From assembly GCA_017744365.1 (NCBI GenBank), contig JAGIBL010000003.1, positions 1-64,000 of the forward strand: a stretch of 64,000 nt of DNA, given 5' to 3'. The DNA is from Nocardioidaceae bacterium (GTDB lineage Bacteria > Actinomycetota > Actinomycetes > Propionibacteriales > Nocardioidaceae). How positions within the stretch are numbered: the first letter of the stretch is position 1; each line of letters begins with the position of its first letter. Below, one piece after another: positions 35,527 to 44,082 of the stretch. The notes under the pieces were generated by a model that saw nothing but the letters and a program-made list of their open reading frames with translations, did no database searches and was not told the origin of the DNA. The translations under genes were made by a program, and so were the position numbers.

Positions 35527-35582
35527 GCCCGCCACCTTAGGAGCCCGAGCGCCGCCTAGGGTGACCCTCGTGTCCGAGCAGC
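35501..35582. repeat. Right direct repeat flanking the Rhs block (DR-R)
   Basis: These 82 bp match 28738-28818 apart from one extra C. The repeat contains the working start of rarD (GTG 35570) and, on the minus strand, a duplicated start of the SRPBCC gene (ATG at 35526, first nine codons MSEFTVSRR). That frame then reads into unrelated sequence and is non-functional. Confidence 0.92.
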
Positions 35583-36478
35583 GCCGCGGTTTCCTGTACG
35601 GCGCCGCGGCGTACCTGCTCTGGGGCGCGTTCCCGCTGTACTTCCCGCTGCTCGAGCCCGCGGGCGCGATCGAGATCCTCAGCCACCGGGTCTCCTGGGC
35701 GCTGCTCACCATGGCCGCGATCACCGTGGCCGCCGGCCGCCGGGCGCAGCTGCGGGCGATCCTCGCGGACCGGCGCGCCCGGACCCTGCTCGCCGGCGCG
35801 GCCGCGGTCATCGCGGTGAACTGGGGCACCTACATCTGGGGCGTCAACAACCACCGGGTCGTCGAATCGGCCCTGGGCTACTTCATCAACCCGCTGGTGA
35901 CCGTGCTCATGGGCGTGCTGGTCCTCGGCGAGCAGCTGCGCCGGTGGCAGTGGGTGGCGGTCGGCATCGCGTCGGTCGCGGTCGTCGGGCTCGCCGTCGA
36001 GTACGGCCGGCCGCCCTGGGTGGCGCTGGTGCTGGCGTTCTCGTTCGGCACCTACGGCCTGTTCAAGAAGCAGGCCGGGGCCGGCGCGGTGGAGAGCCTC
36101 ACCTTCGAGACCATGCTGCTGGCCCCGCTGGCCATCGCCTTCCTGGTCTGGCAGGGCGCCGCCGGCCAGAGCCACTTCACCTCCGACGGGACCGGGCACG
36201 CGCTGCTGCTGGTCTCGACCGGCGTGGTCACCGCGATCCCGCTGATGTGCTTCGGCGCCGCCGCGATCCGGGTGCCGATGACGACCCTCGGGCTGCTGCA
36301 GTACGTCACTCCGACGCTGCAGTTCCTGCTCGGCATCACCCTCCTCGACGAGCACATGTCCGCGATGCGCTGGGCCGGCTTCGGCCTGGTCTGGCTGGCC
36401 CTGGTCGTGTTCACCGTGGAGTCGGTGCGCCACCACCGCCGCGAGCTGGCCCTGGCCGCCGAGGCCAGCGCCCTCTGA
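35570..36478 (+). CDS. rarD: RarD-like EamA/DMT-family transporter
   Basis: The product is 302 aa with ten membrane segments and the RarD pattern: RGFLYGAAAYLLWGAFPLYFPLL, AIEILSHRVSWALL, NWGTYIWGVNNHRVVESALGYFINPL and MTTLGLLQYVTPTLQFLLGI. The family is linked to chloramphenicol resistance but its substrate is generally unknown. GTG at 35570 is preceded by AGGG, nine bases upstream. An earlier in-frame GTG at 35561 is possible. Its promoter region and start lie in the right direct repeat, so insertion of the Rhs block left this gene intact. Confidence 0.88.
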   Translation: MSEQRRGFLYGAAAYLLWGAFPLYFPLLEPAGAIEILSHRVSWALLTMAAITVAAGRRAQLRAILADRRARTLLAGAAAVIAVNWGTYIWGVNNHRVVESALGYFINPLVTVLMGVLVLGEQLRRWQWVAVGIASVAVVGLAVEYGRPPWVALVLAFSFGTYGLFKKQAGAGAVESLTFETMLLAPLAIAFLVWQGAAGQSHFTSDGTGHALLLVSTGVVTAIPLMCFGAAAIRVPMTTLGLLQYVTPTLQFLLGITLLDEHMSAMRWAGFGLVWLALVVFTVESVRHHRRELALAAEASAL

Positions 36479-36513
36479 GGTCCCCGGCACCGAGCCTTGG
36501 CTTGGAGACACCC

Positions 36514-36532
36514 TGTCGTTAAGATATCGACA
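36514..36532. promoter_or_regulatory. Near-palindrome upstream of the ABC exporter operon
   Basis: TGTCGTTAAGATATCGACA has TGTCG/CGACA ends and further internal symmetry, and is AT-rich in its centre. It lies 43 bases before the permease start. The operon ends in a TetR gene, so this is a candidate autoregulatory operator. Confidence 0.45.
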
Positions 36533-36574
36533 CAGCGTCACCAACACCGGGGGCTGCATTCTTTTGGGGGGCCG

Positions 36575-37663
36575 ATGTACGTCGCCATCAGAGACCTGCG
36601 CGCCGCGCGCGGCAGGTTCGCGCTCGTCGGGGTGGTGATCGCCCTGATCGCCCTGCTGTCCACGCTGCTCAGCGGACTCGCCGCCGGCCTGGTCGACGAC
36701 GGCATCTCCGGTCTGCGCCGGATGCCGCTGACCCACCTGGCCATGGAGCCGGACTCGGGCGGCACCTTCAGCCGCTCCACCCTGACCCTGCAGAACCTCA
36801 CGCCCTGGCAGAACCTGCCGGAGGTGGAGGCCTCGCCGCTCGGCGTCTCGTTCGCCAACGCCAAGCGAGAGAACGGCAAAACGGTGAGCATCGCGCTCTT
36901 CGGCGTGCCCCAGGACAGCTTCCTGGCCACCCGGAAGGCAGCCCGGGAGGCGCTCGCCGGGCCCGACGGCCTGGTGCTCAGCAGCGAGCTGCGCGACGAG
37001 GGCATCCGCGTCGGCGACGAGCTGACCATCGCGGGCAGCGACATCAAGCTCCCGGTCCTCGGGTTCACCTACACCGGTTCCTACGGCCACGTCGACATCG
37101 CGTTCACCCAGCTGAACACCTGGCAGCACCTCTACTTCGGCTCCGACGCGCGCGGCCGGGTCTCCGCGGTGGCGCTCAAGGTCCACGACCCGTCGGTGCT
37201 CGAGAGCATGGACGCCACCACCGGCACCGAGACGCTGACCAAGGAGGCCGCGTACGCCGGGTCGCCGGGCTACACCGGCGAGACCCAGACGATGAACCTG
37301 ATCCGCGGCTTCCTGCTGGTGATCTCGGCCCTGGTCGTCGGCGCGTTCTTCGTGGTCTGGACGGTGCAGCGGACCCGGCAGATCGCGCTGCTCAAGGCGC
37401 TCGGGGCCTCCACGTCGTACGTCGTGCGCGACGCGCTCGGGCAGATGACGATCGTCCTGCTCGCGGCGACGGCCGTCGGCGCCGGGCTCGGCTGGCTCGG
37501 CGGCCTGGCCATCCAGGGCGGCGCGGTGCCGTTTCGGCTGCAGGCCGGACCGGTGCTGCTGGCGATGGCGCTGCTCGTCGTCCTCGGCCTGGGCGGCTGC
37601 CTGGCCGCCGTACGCCGGATCACCCGCGTCGACCCCGCCGGCGCGCTGCGCCTGGTGGACTGA
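36575..37663 (+). CDS. ABC transporter permease (FtsX/MacB type)
   Basis: The product is 362 aa. It has one N-terminal membrane helix (FALVGVVIALIALLSTLLSGLAAGL), a large extracytoplasmic domain of about 200 residues, and three C-terminal helices with the FtsX-like QRTRQIALLKALGASTSYVVRDALGQ coupling helix. Such proteins act in efflux or in transmitting force to extracytoplasmic partners. It is followed after ten bases by its ATPase and then by a TetR regulator. The start ATG is preceded by a GGGGGG-type ribosome site. Confidence 0.87.
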   Translation: MYVAIRDLRAARGRFALVGVVIALIALLSTLLSGLAAGLVDDGISGLRRMPLTHLAMEPDSGGTFSRSTLTLQNLTPWQNLPEVEASPLGVSFANAKRENGKTVSIALFGVPQDSFLATRKAAREALAGPDGLVLSSELRDEGIRVGDELTIAGSDIKLPVLGFTYTGSYGHVDIAFTQLNTWQHLYFGSDARGRVSAVALKVHDPSVLESMDATTGTETLTKEAAYAGSPGYTGETQTMNLIRGFLLVISALVVGAFFVVWTVQRTRQIALLKALGASTSYVVRDALGQMTIVLLAATAVGAGLGWLGGLAIQGGAVPFRLQAGPVLLAMALLVVLGLGGCLAAVRRITRVDPAGALRLVD

Positions 37664-37673
37664 GGAGGCCGCG

Positions 37674-38345
37674 ATGTCCCTGGTCCTGGAGAACATCACC
37701 GTGACCGTCCCGGACGGCCGGGAGACGCTGACCGTGCTCGACCGAGTCTCGCTGCGGGTGCGCCCGAAGGAGCTGGTCGCGCTGACTGGGCCGTCCGGCT
37801 CGGGAAAGTCGACCCTGCTGGCCGTCGCCGGGCTGCTGCTCCGGCCGACCGAGGGCCGGGTGAGCATCGGCGGCACCGACGCCAGTGCCCTGGCCGACCG
37901 GGACCGGACCCGGCTGCGCGGGACCGGCATCGGGATCGTCTACCAGTCGGCCAACCTGCTGCCCTCGCTGACCGCGCGCGAGCAGGTCGAGGTGGTCGCG
38001 CACGTCAACGGCCGGCTGGGTCGCGGGACGCGCGCCCGTGCCGAGGAGCTGCTGGTCCGCGTCGGGCTGGAGAGCCGGATCGACGCCCGGCCGAGCGGCC
38101 TGTCCGGCGGCGAGCGGCAGCGGGTCGCGCTCGCCCGGGCGCTGATGATGGAGCCGGCGGTGCTGCTGGCCGACGAGCCGACCGCCTCCCTGGACCCGAG
38201 CCGTGGCGCCGAGGTGATGCGGCTGCTGCGCGAGGAGGGTCGCCGGATCGGGGCCGCCACCCTGCTGGTCACGCACGACCCCGACGAGACCGCGAACGCC
38301 GACCGCGAGGTCCGGCTGGAGCGCACGCCCACGACGGTGGCCTGA
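37674..38345 (+). CDS. ABC transporter ATPase (MacB/LolD type)
   Basis: The product is 223 aa. It shows Walker A GPSGSGKST, Q-loop YQSANLLPSLTAREQVEV, signature LSGGERQRVALARAL, Walker B VLLADEPTASLD and the switch His in VTHDPDE. It is the short single-domain type that pairs with FtsX-like permeases such as the one just upstream. One base separates it from the TetR gene. Confidence 0.9.
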   Translation: MSLVLENITVTVPDGRETLTVLDRVSLRVRPKELVALTGPSGSGKSTLLAVAGLLLRPTEGRVSIGGTDASALADRDRTRLRGTGIGIVYQSANLLPSLTAREQVEVVAHVNGRLGRGTRARAEELLVRVGLESRIDARPSGLSGGERQRVALARALMMEPAVLLADEPTASLDPSRGAEVMRLLREEGRRIGAATLLVTHDPDETANADREVRLERTPTTVA

Positions 38346-38346
38346 G

Positions 38347-38940
38347 GTGCCGCGGATCAACGCGGCGACGATCGCCGAGCACGTCGCCCAGCAGGAGGCC
38401 GCGGTCATCGAGGCCGCGCGCCGGCTCTTCGACGCGCGTGGCTTCCGCCAGGTCTCGCTCTCCGACATCGCCGCCGAGGTCGGCCTGGGCCGCACCTCGC
38501 TGTACCGGTACTTCCCCACCAAGGCGCACCTGGTCCAGGGCTGGTTCGAGCAGGCGATGACCCCGCTGGTCGAGCGCAGCCGGGCCGCGGTCGACGCCCC
38601 CGGCACCGACGCCGAGCGGCTGGAGGCCTGGCTCGACGTCCAGCTGGCCTTCCTGCTCGAGGACGAGCACACCGCCCTGGTCGCCGCGTCCCTGGAGTCC
38701 GAGGACCTGCCCGACGACGTACGGGAGCGGCTCGGGGCGCGGCACCGGGAGCTCTACGCCACCGTGTCTCCGCTGCTCGCCGGGCCCGCCGGCGACGATC
38801 CGGCGCTGGTCCGGGTCCGCACCGTTCTGGTCGCCGGCCTGGTCCGCTCGGCCGCCGACCTGGTGCGCGCCGGAGCGGACCGCGCCGGGGTCCGCGCCGA
38901 GCTGGGGCGTTCTGCCCGGCTCACCGCCGGGCTTGCCTGA
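38347..38940 (+). CDS. TetR-family regulator of the ABC exporter operon
   Basis: The product is 197 aa. The helix-turn-helix reads ARRLFDARGFRQVSLSDIAAEVGLGRTSLYRYFPTKAHLVQ (about residues 24-64). The ligand domain ends in a C-terminal TetR segment of unknown specificity. GTG at 38347 comes one base after the ATPase stop, so it is co-expressed with the exporter it probably controls. The near-palindrome at 36514-36532 is the likely operator. Confidence 0.87.
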   Translation: MPRINAATIAEHVAQQEAAVIEAARRLFDARGFRQVSLSDIAAEVGLGRTSLYRYFPTKAHLVQGWFEQAMTPLVERSRAAVDAPGTDAERLEAWLDVQLAFLLEDEHTALVAASLESEDLPDDVRERLGARHRELYATVSPLLAGPAGDDPALVRVRTVLVAGLVRSAADLVRAGADRAGVRAELGRSARLTAGLA

Positions 38941-38959
38941 TTTCTCCTTCCCGAACTCG

Positions 38960-38988
38960 TTGACAGTCCCTACCCCCGGACCTACATT
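38960..38988 (+). promoter_or_regulatory. Strong candidate promoter of the IclR-linked catabolic operon
   Basis: TTGACA (38960-38965) and TACATT (38983-38988) are separated by exactly 17 nt. This is the clearest sigma-70-type promoter in the window. Transcription would start near 38995, inside the 37-bp operator that follows. Confidence 0.7.
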
Positions 38989-38992
38989 CCTC

Positions 38993-39029
38993 AGTACGAA
39001 ATCTCGGGTGCTGTTCGAAATCTCGTACT
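38993..39029. promoter_or_regulatory. Complex operator (inverted plus direct repeats), candidate IclR site
   Basis: AGTACGA (38993-38999) and TCGTACT (39023-39029) are perfect inverted arms. Inside them CGAAATCTCG occurs twice as a direct repeat (38997-39006 and 39016-39025), 19 bp apart, about two helical turns. The element covers the predicted start point, a repressing position. The IclR gene at 42154 in the same operon is the natural candidate. Confidence 0.65.
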
Positions 39030-39045
39030 ACGGAAGGCAATCCTC

Positions 39046-39957
39046 GTGACCTCACGACAGATCTGGCGCATGGCAACCGTGGGTGCGATGGCGGCGGCGC
39101 TCTCGCTCAGCCTGGCCGCCTGCGGCTCCTCCTCGAAGGACGCCTCGAGCTCGGCCGGCTCGCTGGCGACCCTGAAGAAGTCCGGCACCATCCGGTCGGC
39201 GTTCATCAACGCCAAGCCGCTGGCCTTCATGGACGAGAAGTCCGGGAAGCTCGACGGCAGCGGCCCGACCGTGCTGCGGGAGATCATGAAGCGGATCGGG
39301 GTGGCCAACGTCGACCCGGTGCTCACCGACTTCGACGCGATCATCCCGGGGCTGAAGGCCGAGCGCTGGCGGATCTCGGCCTTCCCGTTCTACGTGACCC
39401 CGGAGCGGTGCAAGGAGGTGGCGTTCACGAACCCGACCGCGCAGTACCTCGAGGGCGCGCTCGTCCAGGCCGGCAACCCCAAGCACCTGGCGAGCTACCA
39501 GGACCTCGCCAAGGACGGCGTGAAGGTCGGCATCCAGTCCGGCAACGCCGAGATCGACTGGGCCAAGCAGAACGGCGTCAAGGACTCGCAGATCAAGCTC
39601 TTCTCCGAGGAGGCGCTGGCGGTCCAGGCCGTCAAGAACAAGCAGATCGACGTGTACCTCAACGCCGAGTTCGCGATCATCCAGGCCATGAAGACCTACG
39701 GCAGCTCCGGGCTGGAGATGGCCTCGCCGTTCGAGGGACCGATCATCGACGGCAAGGAGGTCGTCGCGTACGGCGCCTGGGCACTCGGCAAGGACGACAC
39801 CGAGCTGCGCGACGCGTTCAACGCCGAGCTGAAGAAGCTGCTGGAGAGCGGCGAGCTGCTCAAGCTGCAGGAGCCCTTCGGCTACAACGCCGACGCGATG
39901 CCGGACCCGTCGGTCACCTCGGCCTCGCTCTGCCCGGACGCCACCTGGGCCAAGTGA
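39046..39957 (+). CDS. Polar-amino-acid-type ABC transporter binding lipoprotein
   Basis: The product is 303 aa. A lipoprotein signal (RMATVGAMAAALSLSLAAC, Cys about residue 25) is followed by a type II SBP_bac_3 domain (LKKSGTIRSAFINAKPLAFMDEKSGKLDGSGPTVLREIMKRIG), similar in style to ectoine- and opine-binding proteins (EhuB-like). GTG at 39046 has GGAAGG nearby. It is the first gene of the operon and should recognise the compound that the downstream enzymes degrade. The ligand is not readable from sequence. Confidence 0.87.
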   Translation: MTSRQIWRMATVGAMAAALSLSLAACGSSSKDASSSAGSLATLKKSGTIRSAFINAKPLAFMDEKSGKLDGSGPTVLREIMKRIGVANVDPVLTDFDAIIPGLKAERWRISAFPFYVTPERCKEVAFTNPTAQYLEGALVQAGNPKHLASYQDLAKDGVKVGIQSGNAEIDWAKQNGVKDSQIKLFSEEALAVQAVKNKQIDVYLNAEFAIIQAMKTYGSSGLEMASPFEGPIIDGKEVVAYGAWALGKDDTELRDAFNAELKKLLESGELLKLQEPFGYNADAMPDPSVTSASLCPDATWAK

Positions 39958-40022
39958 ACCGGGCCAGCTGAGAGCCGGGTAGCAGCCACCATGTCCACGA
40001 GCGACGGTGCGGGAGGAGCGGA

Positions 40023-40676
40023 GTGAACGAGGTCGTCGTCCGGTCGATGCTCGACGGCGCGCTGGTCACCACCGAGGTGGTGGTCCTGGCCCTCGCGGTG
40101 GCCTCGCCGCTCGCCCTCACCGTCGCCCTGGCCCGGGGCAGCAGGTTCCGGCTGGTGCGCGCGATCGCGCTCACCTACGTGGAGTTCCTGCGCGGCACCT
40201 CCGCGCTGGTGCAGCTGTTCTGGGTCTACTTCGTGCTGCCGGAGCTGGGAGCCACGATCTCGTCGTTCGTCGCCGGGTTCGTGGTCCTCGGCGTCAACGC
40301 GAGCGCGTACGCCGCCGAGATCATCCGCGGCGCCATCCAGGCCGTGCCGGCCGCCCAGTCCGAGGCCGCCCAGGTGATGGGCCTCTCGACGGCCACCACG
40401 ATGCGCCGGGTGATCCTGCCGCAGGCCTGGCCGATCATGCTGCCGGCGCTGGGCAACGTCGCCATCGACGTGCTCAAGGCCTCCGCGCTGGTCTCGCTCA
40501 TCACGGTCTCCGACTTCACCCGCGAGCTGACCCAGTGGGCCACCACCGGGGTGCTGGACGTGACGCTCGCGTTCACGCTGCTGCTGGCCGGCTACCTGGT
40601 GCTGTCCCTGCCGATCACCTGGCTCGGGCACCTGCTGGAGAAGCGGTCCCGGCGCCACCTGGGGGCGGTGGCCTGA
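40023..40676 (+). CDS. Amino-acid-type ABC transporter permease 1
   Basis: The product is 217 aa with about five membrane helices of the His/Glu/Gln/Arg permease family. It carries VEFLRGTSALVQLFWVYFVLP and the EAA loop EAAQVMGLSTATTMRRVILPQAWPIMLPAL. GTG at 40023 is preceded by GGAGCGGAG. It overlaps permease 2 by one base (TGATG). Together they form the heteromeric channel. Confidence 0.89.
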   Translation: MNEVVVRSMLDGALVTTEVVVLALAVASPLALTVALARGSRFRLVRAIALTYVEFLRGTSALVQLFWVYFVLPELGATISSFVAGFVVLGVNASAYAAEIIRGAIQAVPAAQSEAAQVMGLSTATTMRRVILPQAWPIMLPALGNVAIDVLKASALVSLITVSDFTRELTQWATTGVLDVTLAFTLLLAGYLVLSLPITWLGHLLEKRSRRHLGAVA

Positions 40677-41335
40677 TGAACCTCGACTACCTCGCCTCCG
40701 TCGACGGCGTCCTGCTCGACGGGCTCCGGCTGACCGTGGTCGCCACCCTGCTCGGCGCGGCGATCGCCCTGGTCCTCGGGCTGCTGATCGCCTGCGTGCA
40801 GCTCGCCCGGGTCCCGGTGCTGTTCCAGGCGATCACGGTGCTGGTCATCGTCATCCGCAACACCCCGCTGCTCGGCCAGCTGTTCTTCATGTTCTACGTG
40901 CTGCCGCGCTACGGGATCCGCCTCGATGCGCTCACCGTCGGTGTGCTCGCCCTCGGGGTGCACTTCTCCTGCTACGCAGCCCAGGCACTGCGGGGTGGCT
41001 TCCTCGCCGTGCCGCGCGGGCAGTGGGAAGCGTGCTCGGTGCTCGGACTGAGCCGGACCACCACGCTGTGGAAGGTGGTGCTGCCGCAGGCACTGCCGCC
41101 GGTGGTGCCGACCCTGACCAACCTGCTCATCTCCATGTTCAAGGACTCCGCGGTGCTCTCCGCGATCACCGTGCTGGAGCTGCTCGGCACCACCCGGAAC
41201 CTGGCCTCGACCTCGTTCCAGTACACGACCCTGTTCACCGCGATGGGCCTGATGTACCTGGCCATCGCGCTGCCGGCGTCCCTCGCGGTCCGGCGCCTCG
41301 AACACCGACTCAGCAGGAGGACGGCGCGCGCATGA
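40676..41335 (+). CDS. Amino-acid-type ABC transporter permease 2
   Basis: The product is 219 aa with the same family layout: IVIRNTPLLGQLFFMFYVLPRYGI, HFSCYAAQALRGGFLAVPRGQWEACSVLGLSRTTTLWKVVLPQALPPVVPTL and a C-terminal helix. The ATG overlaps the stop of permease 1, and its stop overlaps the ATPase start (ATGA). Confidence 0.9.
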   Translation: MNLDYLASVDGVLLDGLRLTVVATLLGAAIALVLGLLIACVQLARVPVLFQAITVLVIVIRNTPLLGQLFFMFYVLPRYGIRLDALTVGVLALGVHFSCYAAQALRGGFLAVPRGQWEACSVLGLSRTTTLWKVVLPQALPPVVPTLTNLLISMFKDSAVLSAITVLELLGTTRNLASTSFQYTTLFTAMGLMYLAIALPASLAVRRLEHRLSRRTARA

Positions 41336-42117
41336 CCGAGCTCGTCAACGACCGGGGCAGCGGCATCTCGCTGGCCGGTGTCACCAAGCGGTACGGCGAC
41401 CACGTGGTGCTCGACGGCATCGACCTCGAGGTGCCCGCCGGCGAGCGGGTCTCGCTGATCGGGCCCAGCGGCTCCGGCAAGACCACGGTGCTGCGCTGCA
41501 TCGCCCGGCTCGAGGCGATCCAGTCCGGCTCGATCACCGTCGAGGGCACCGAGGTCGCGCGTCGTACGGAGAAGCGGACCGGCCCGCCCGCCGCGGACGT
41601 GGCCGCCGCGATGCGCGGTGTCGGCATGGTCTTCCAGCAGTTCAACCTGTTCCCGAACATGTCGGTGATGGACAACCTCACCATCGCGCCGACCCGCGTC
41701 CTCGGGCTCGGCGCCGAGGAGGCCCGTGCCCGCGCCGAGGGGCTGCTCGAGCTCGTCGGCCTGGCCGCCAAGGCGCGGGCCTACCCGAGCCAGCTCTCCG
41801 GCGGCCAGCAGCAGCGGGTCGCGATCGCGCGGGCCCTGGCGATGCGGCCCTCGGTGCTGCTGTTCGACGAGGTCACCTCCGCCCTGGACCCGGAGCTGGT
41901 CGGCGAGGTGCTCGAGGTGATCCGGGGCCTGGCCGCGGCCAGCGACGTGACCATGCTCATCGTCACCCACGAGATGCAGTTCGCCCGCGACGTCAGCGAC
42001 CGGGTGATCTACATGGAGGGCGGCTCGGTCGTCGAGCAGGGCCCGCCGGACGCCGTCCTCGCCGACCCCGCCGACGAGCGCACCCAGCGGTTCCTCCGCC
42101 GGCTGCTCGACCACTGA
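41332..42117 (+). CDS. Amino-acid-type ABC transporter ATPase
   Basis: The product is 261 aa. It shows Walker [11 protein letters not shown]-loop [22 protein letters not shown], signature [17 protein letters not shown], Walker [21 protein letters not shown] and the H-loop [21 protein letters not shown], the GlnQ/HisP pattern. The insert [15 protein letters not shown] between Walker A and the Q-loop is a little longer than usual. It powers the two preceding permeases. Confidence 0.92.
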   Translation: MTELVNDRGSGISLAGVTKRYGDHVVLDGIDLEVPAGERVSLIGPSGSGKTTVLRCIARLEAIQSGSITVEGTEVARRTEKRTGPPAADVAAAMRGVGMVFQQFNLFPNMSVMDNLTIAPTRVLGLGAEEARARAEGLLELVGLAAKARAYPSQLSGGQQQRVAIARALAMRPSVLLFDEVTSALDPELVGEVLEVIRGLAAASDVTMLIVTHEMQFARDVSDRVIYMEGGSVVEQGPPDAVLADPADERTQRFLRRLLDH

Positions 42118-42153
42118 CCCCCGAGAAGAACTGCCGAGAAGAGAGGAGTCCTC

Positions 42154-42936
42154 GTGCGCAGAGTCCCCGCCCTCCAGCGAGCGATCGCGATCCTGGACGC
42201 CGTCACCGCGGCCGGACCACCCCGCAAGGTGGCCGACCTGGCCACCGCGCTGGAGATCCCCCGCAACAGCGCCTACGAGCTGATCGGCACCCTGGCCGAG
42301 GCCCGGCTCGTCGACCTGCTCGACGGCGGCCTGGTCGTCGCCGGGCCCAAGCTGCTCGAGTGGGGCAGCGCCTACGCCAGGGGCATCGACCTGGTCGCCG
42401 AGGCCAGCGACCTGGCCGGTGCGGTGGCCCGGCGCGCCGACTCCACGGTGCACGTGGCCCGGCTGGACGGCGACGACGTCGTCTACCTGGTCAAGGAGGA
42501 GGGCAGCCAGCACATCCGGATGGGCTCCGAGGTCGGTGGCCGGGTGCCCGCGCACGCGACCGGTGTCGGCAAGGCCATCCTCGGCGCGCTGCCGGCCGAG
42601 GAGCTGACCGCGTTCCTGGACCGATCGCCGCTGACCAGGCTCACCCCCGCCACCATCACCGACCCGGACGCGCTGCGCGCCGACGTCGCCTCGGTGGCCC
42701 GCGAGGGCGTCGCCTACGACCGCGAGGAGTCCAGCGCCGACGTGTGCTGCGTGGCCAGCCCGGTGCGCGACAGCCGCGGCCGGGTCGTCGCCGGCGTCAG
42801 CATCTCGACGCTCGCGCACCGGATGGACGCCGAGACCGAGCGCCGGCTCGGCGGGCTCGTCGTCGAGGCGGCCGGCGAGCTCTCCGCCCGGCTCGGCTTC
42901 GTCGCCCCGGCCACCACGAACGGAGCGGAGCGATGA
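42154..42936 (+). CDS. IclR-family regulator of the operon
   Basis: The product is 260 aa. The N-terminal winged helix (VPALQRAIAILDAVTAAGPPRKVADLATALEIPRNSAYELIGTLAEARLVDLL) and C-terminal effector domain (VGGRVPAHATGVGKAILGALP; VAYDREESSADVCCVASPVRDSRGRVVAGVSIS) are complete. GTG at 42154 is preceded by GAGAGGAG. It is the fifth gene of the run and overlaps the PLP-enzyme start. It probably senses a pathway intermediate and binds the operator at 38993-39029. Confidence 0.9.
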   Translation: MRRVPALQRAIAILDAVTAAGPPRKVADLATALEIPRNSAYELIGTLAEARLVDLLDGGLVVAGPKLLEWGSAYARGIDLVAEASDLAGAVARRADSTVHVARLDGDDVVYLVKEEGSQHIRMGSEVGGRVPAHATGVGKAILGALPAEELTAFLDRSPLTRLTPATITDPDALRADVASVAREGVAYDREESSADVCCVASPVRDSRGRVVAGVSISTLAHRMDAETERRLGGLVVEAAGELSARLGFVAPATTNGAER

Positions 42937-44072
42937 GCCTCTACGAGCGCCTGGGCGTGCCCCGGGTCGTCAACGCGGTGGGACCCGCGACCCGCTTCGG
43001 CGGCGTGCCGCTGAGCGCGCCGGTGCTGGCGGCGATGGCCGAGGCGACCACGCTCGCCGTCGACGTCGAGGAGCTGCAGCGCACCGCGGGCGCGCACCTG
43101 GCCCGGCTCCTCGGGGTTCCCGGCGCCTACGTGACCCCGGGCGCCTCCGCGGCACTGCTGCTCGGCACCGCCGCCGTGCTCACCGGCACCGATCCGGGCC
43201 TGGTCGACGCGCTGCCCGAGGTGCGCGGACCCCGGGACACCGTCGTCGTGCAGGCCGCGCACCGCGATCCCTACGACCACGCGGTCACCGCCACCGGCGC
43301 CCGGCTGGTCTCCGTCGGCTACCCGGCCTCGACCCGGCGCGACGAGCTGGCCCGCGCCCTGGACGAGTGCACCGCGGCGGTGCTCTACCGGCCGGGCCGG
43401 CCGGGCGAGCACGTCGGGCTGCACGAGACCGCCGCGCTGGCCCACGCCGTCGGCGCCCGGGTCATCGTCGACGGCGCCCTGCACGTCCCGCCGGCCGACC
43501 GGCTGCGCGCGTACGTCGACCAGGGCGCCGACCTGGTCGCGGTCAGCGGCGGCAAGGTCTTCCGCGGGCCGCAGGCCAGCGGGCTGCTGCTCGGCGACCC
43601 GGACCTGCTCGCGGCGGTCGCGCTGCACCACCAGGACATGGACGTGCGCGACGCGACCTGGAGCCGGCCCGGCGAGCGCGACCCGCGGGGGGCACCCCGG
43701 CAGGGGATCGGCCGGTCGCTCAAGATCGGCCGCGAGCAGCTGCTCGGGCTGGTCGTCGCGGTCGAGACCTACCTGGAGCACGGACCCGACCCGGTCGGCC
43801 GCGACGAGCTCGAGGTCGTGATGACCGCGCTCACCGGTGCCGGCGTCGCGGCGCGCTGGCACCACGACACGGCACTCGACGTGACCAACCTCGAGGTGGA
43901 CGTCACCGGGGTCGACGCGAACGCGGTGCTCGCCCGGCTCGCGGACCGGGCGCCCGCCATCTTCGTGGAGGAGGGCGCGGTCTGGCGCGGTGCGCTGCTG
44001 CTCAACCCGATGGCCCTGCTGCCCGGCGACGGCGCCCTCCTCGCCGATGCCCTCCTGACCGAGCTGACCTGA
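42933..44072 (+). CDS. SelA/DgaE-like PLP-dependent enzyme (putative ammonia-lyase)
   Basis: The product is 379 aa with a fold-type I PLP family layout. The N-terminal YERLGVPRVVNAVGPATRFGG resembles selenocysteine-synthase-like proteins (INAxGtxTxLGG). The PLP Lys lies in LVAVSGGKVFRGPQASGLLLG, with ARVIVDGALHVPP as the cofactor Asp segment. It is too short and in the wrong context for a true SelA. DgaE-like members remove ammonia from 2-amino acids with a 3-hydroxyl, giving a 2-keto acid through an enamine. The partner amidohydrolase (47463) belongs to the family that neighbours such enzymes in other bacteria (EF_0837/EF_0838). Confidence 0.78.
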   Translation: MSLYERLGVPRVVNAVGPATRFGGVPLSAPVLAAMAEATTLAVDVEELQRTAGAHLARLLGVPGAYVTPGASAALLLGTAAVLTGTDPGLVDALPEVRGPRDTVVVQAAHRDPYDHAVTATGARLVSVGYPASTRRDELARALDECTAAVLYRPGRPGEHVGLHETAALAHAVGARVIVDGALHVPPADRLRAYVDQGADLVAVSGGKVFRGPQASGLLLGDPDLLAAVALHHQDMDVRDATWSRPGERDPRGAPRQGIGRSLKIGREQLLGLVVAVETYLEHGPDPVGRDELEVVMTALTGAGVAARWHHDTALDVTNLEVDVTGVDANAVLARLADRAPAIFVEEGAVWRGALLLNPMALLPGDGALLADALLTELT

Positions 44073-44082
44073 GAGGACGACG

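Noticed and set aside
39991-40026. Eleven-codon open frame between the binding-protein and permease genes
   Set aside because: It starts with ATG and overlaps the permease GTG, so a leader peptide is conceivable, but there is no ribosome site, repeat codon or hairpin to support it.
42933-44072. Selenocysteine synthase SelA with a selenocysteine system
   Set aside because: The protein is shorter than SelA, stands among catabolic genes, and no selB or selC-like tRNA gene is visible; the DgaE-like ammonia-lyase reading fits better.
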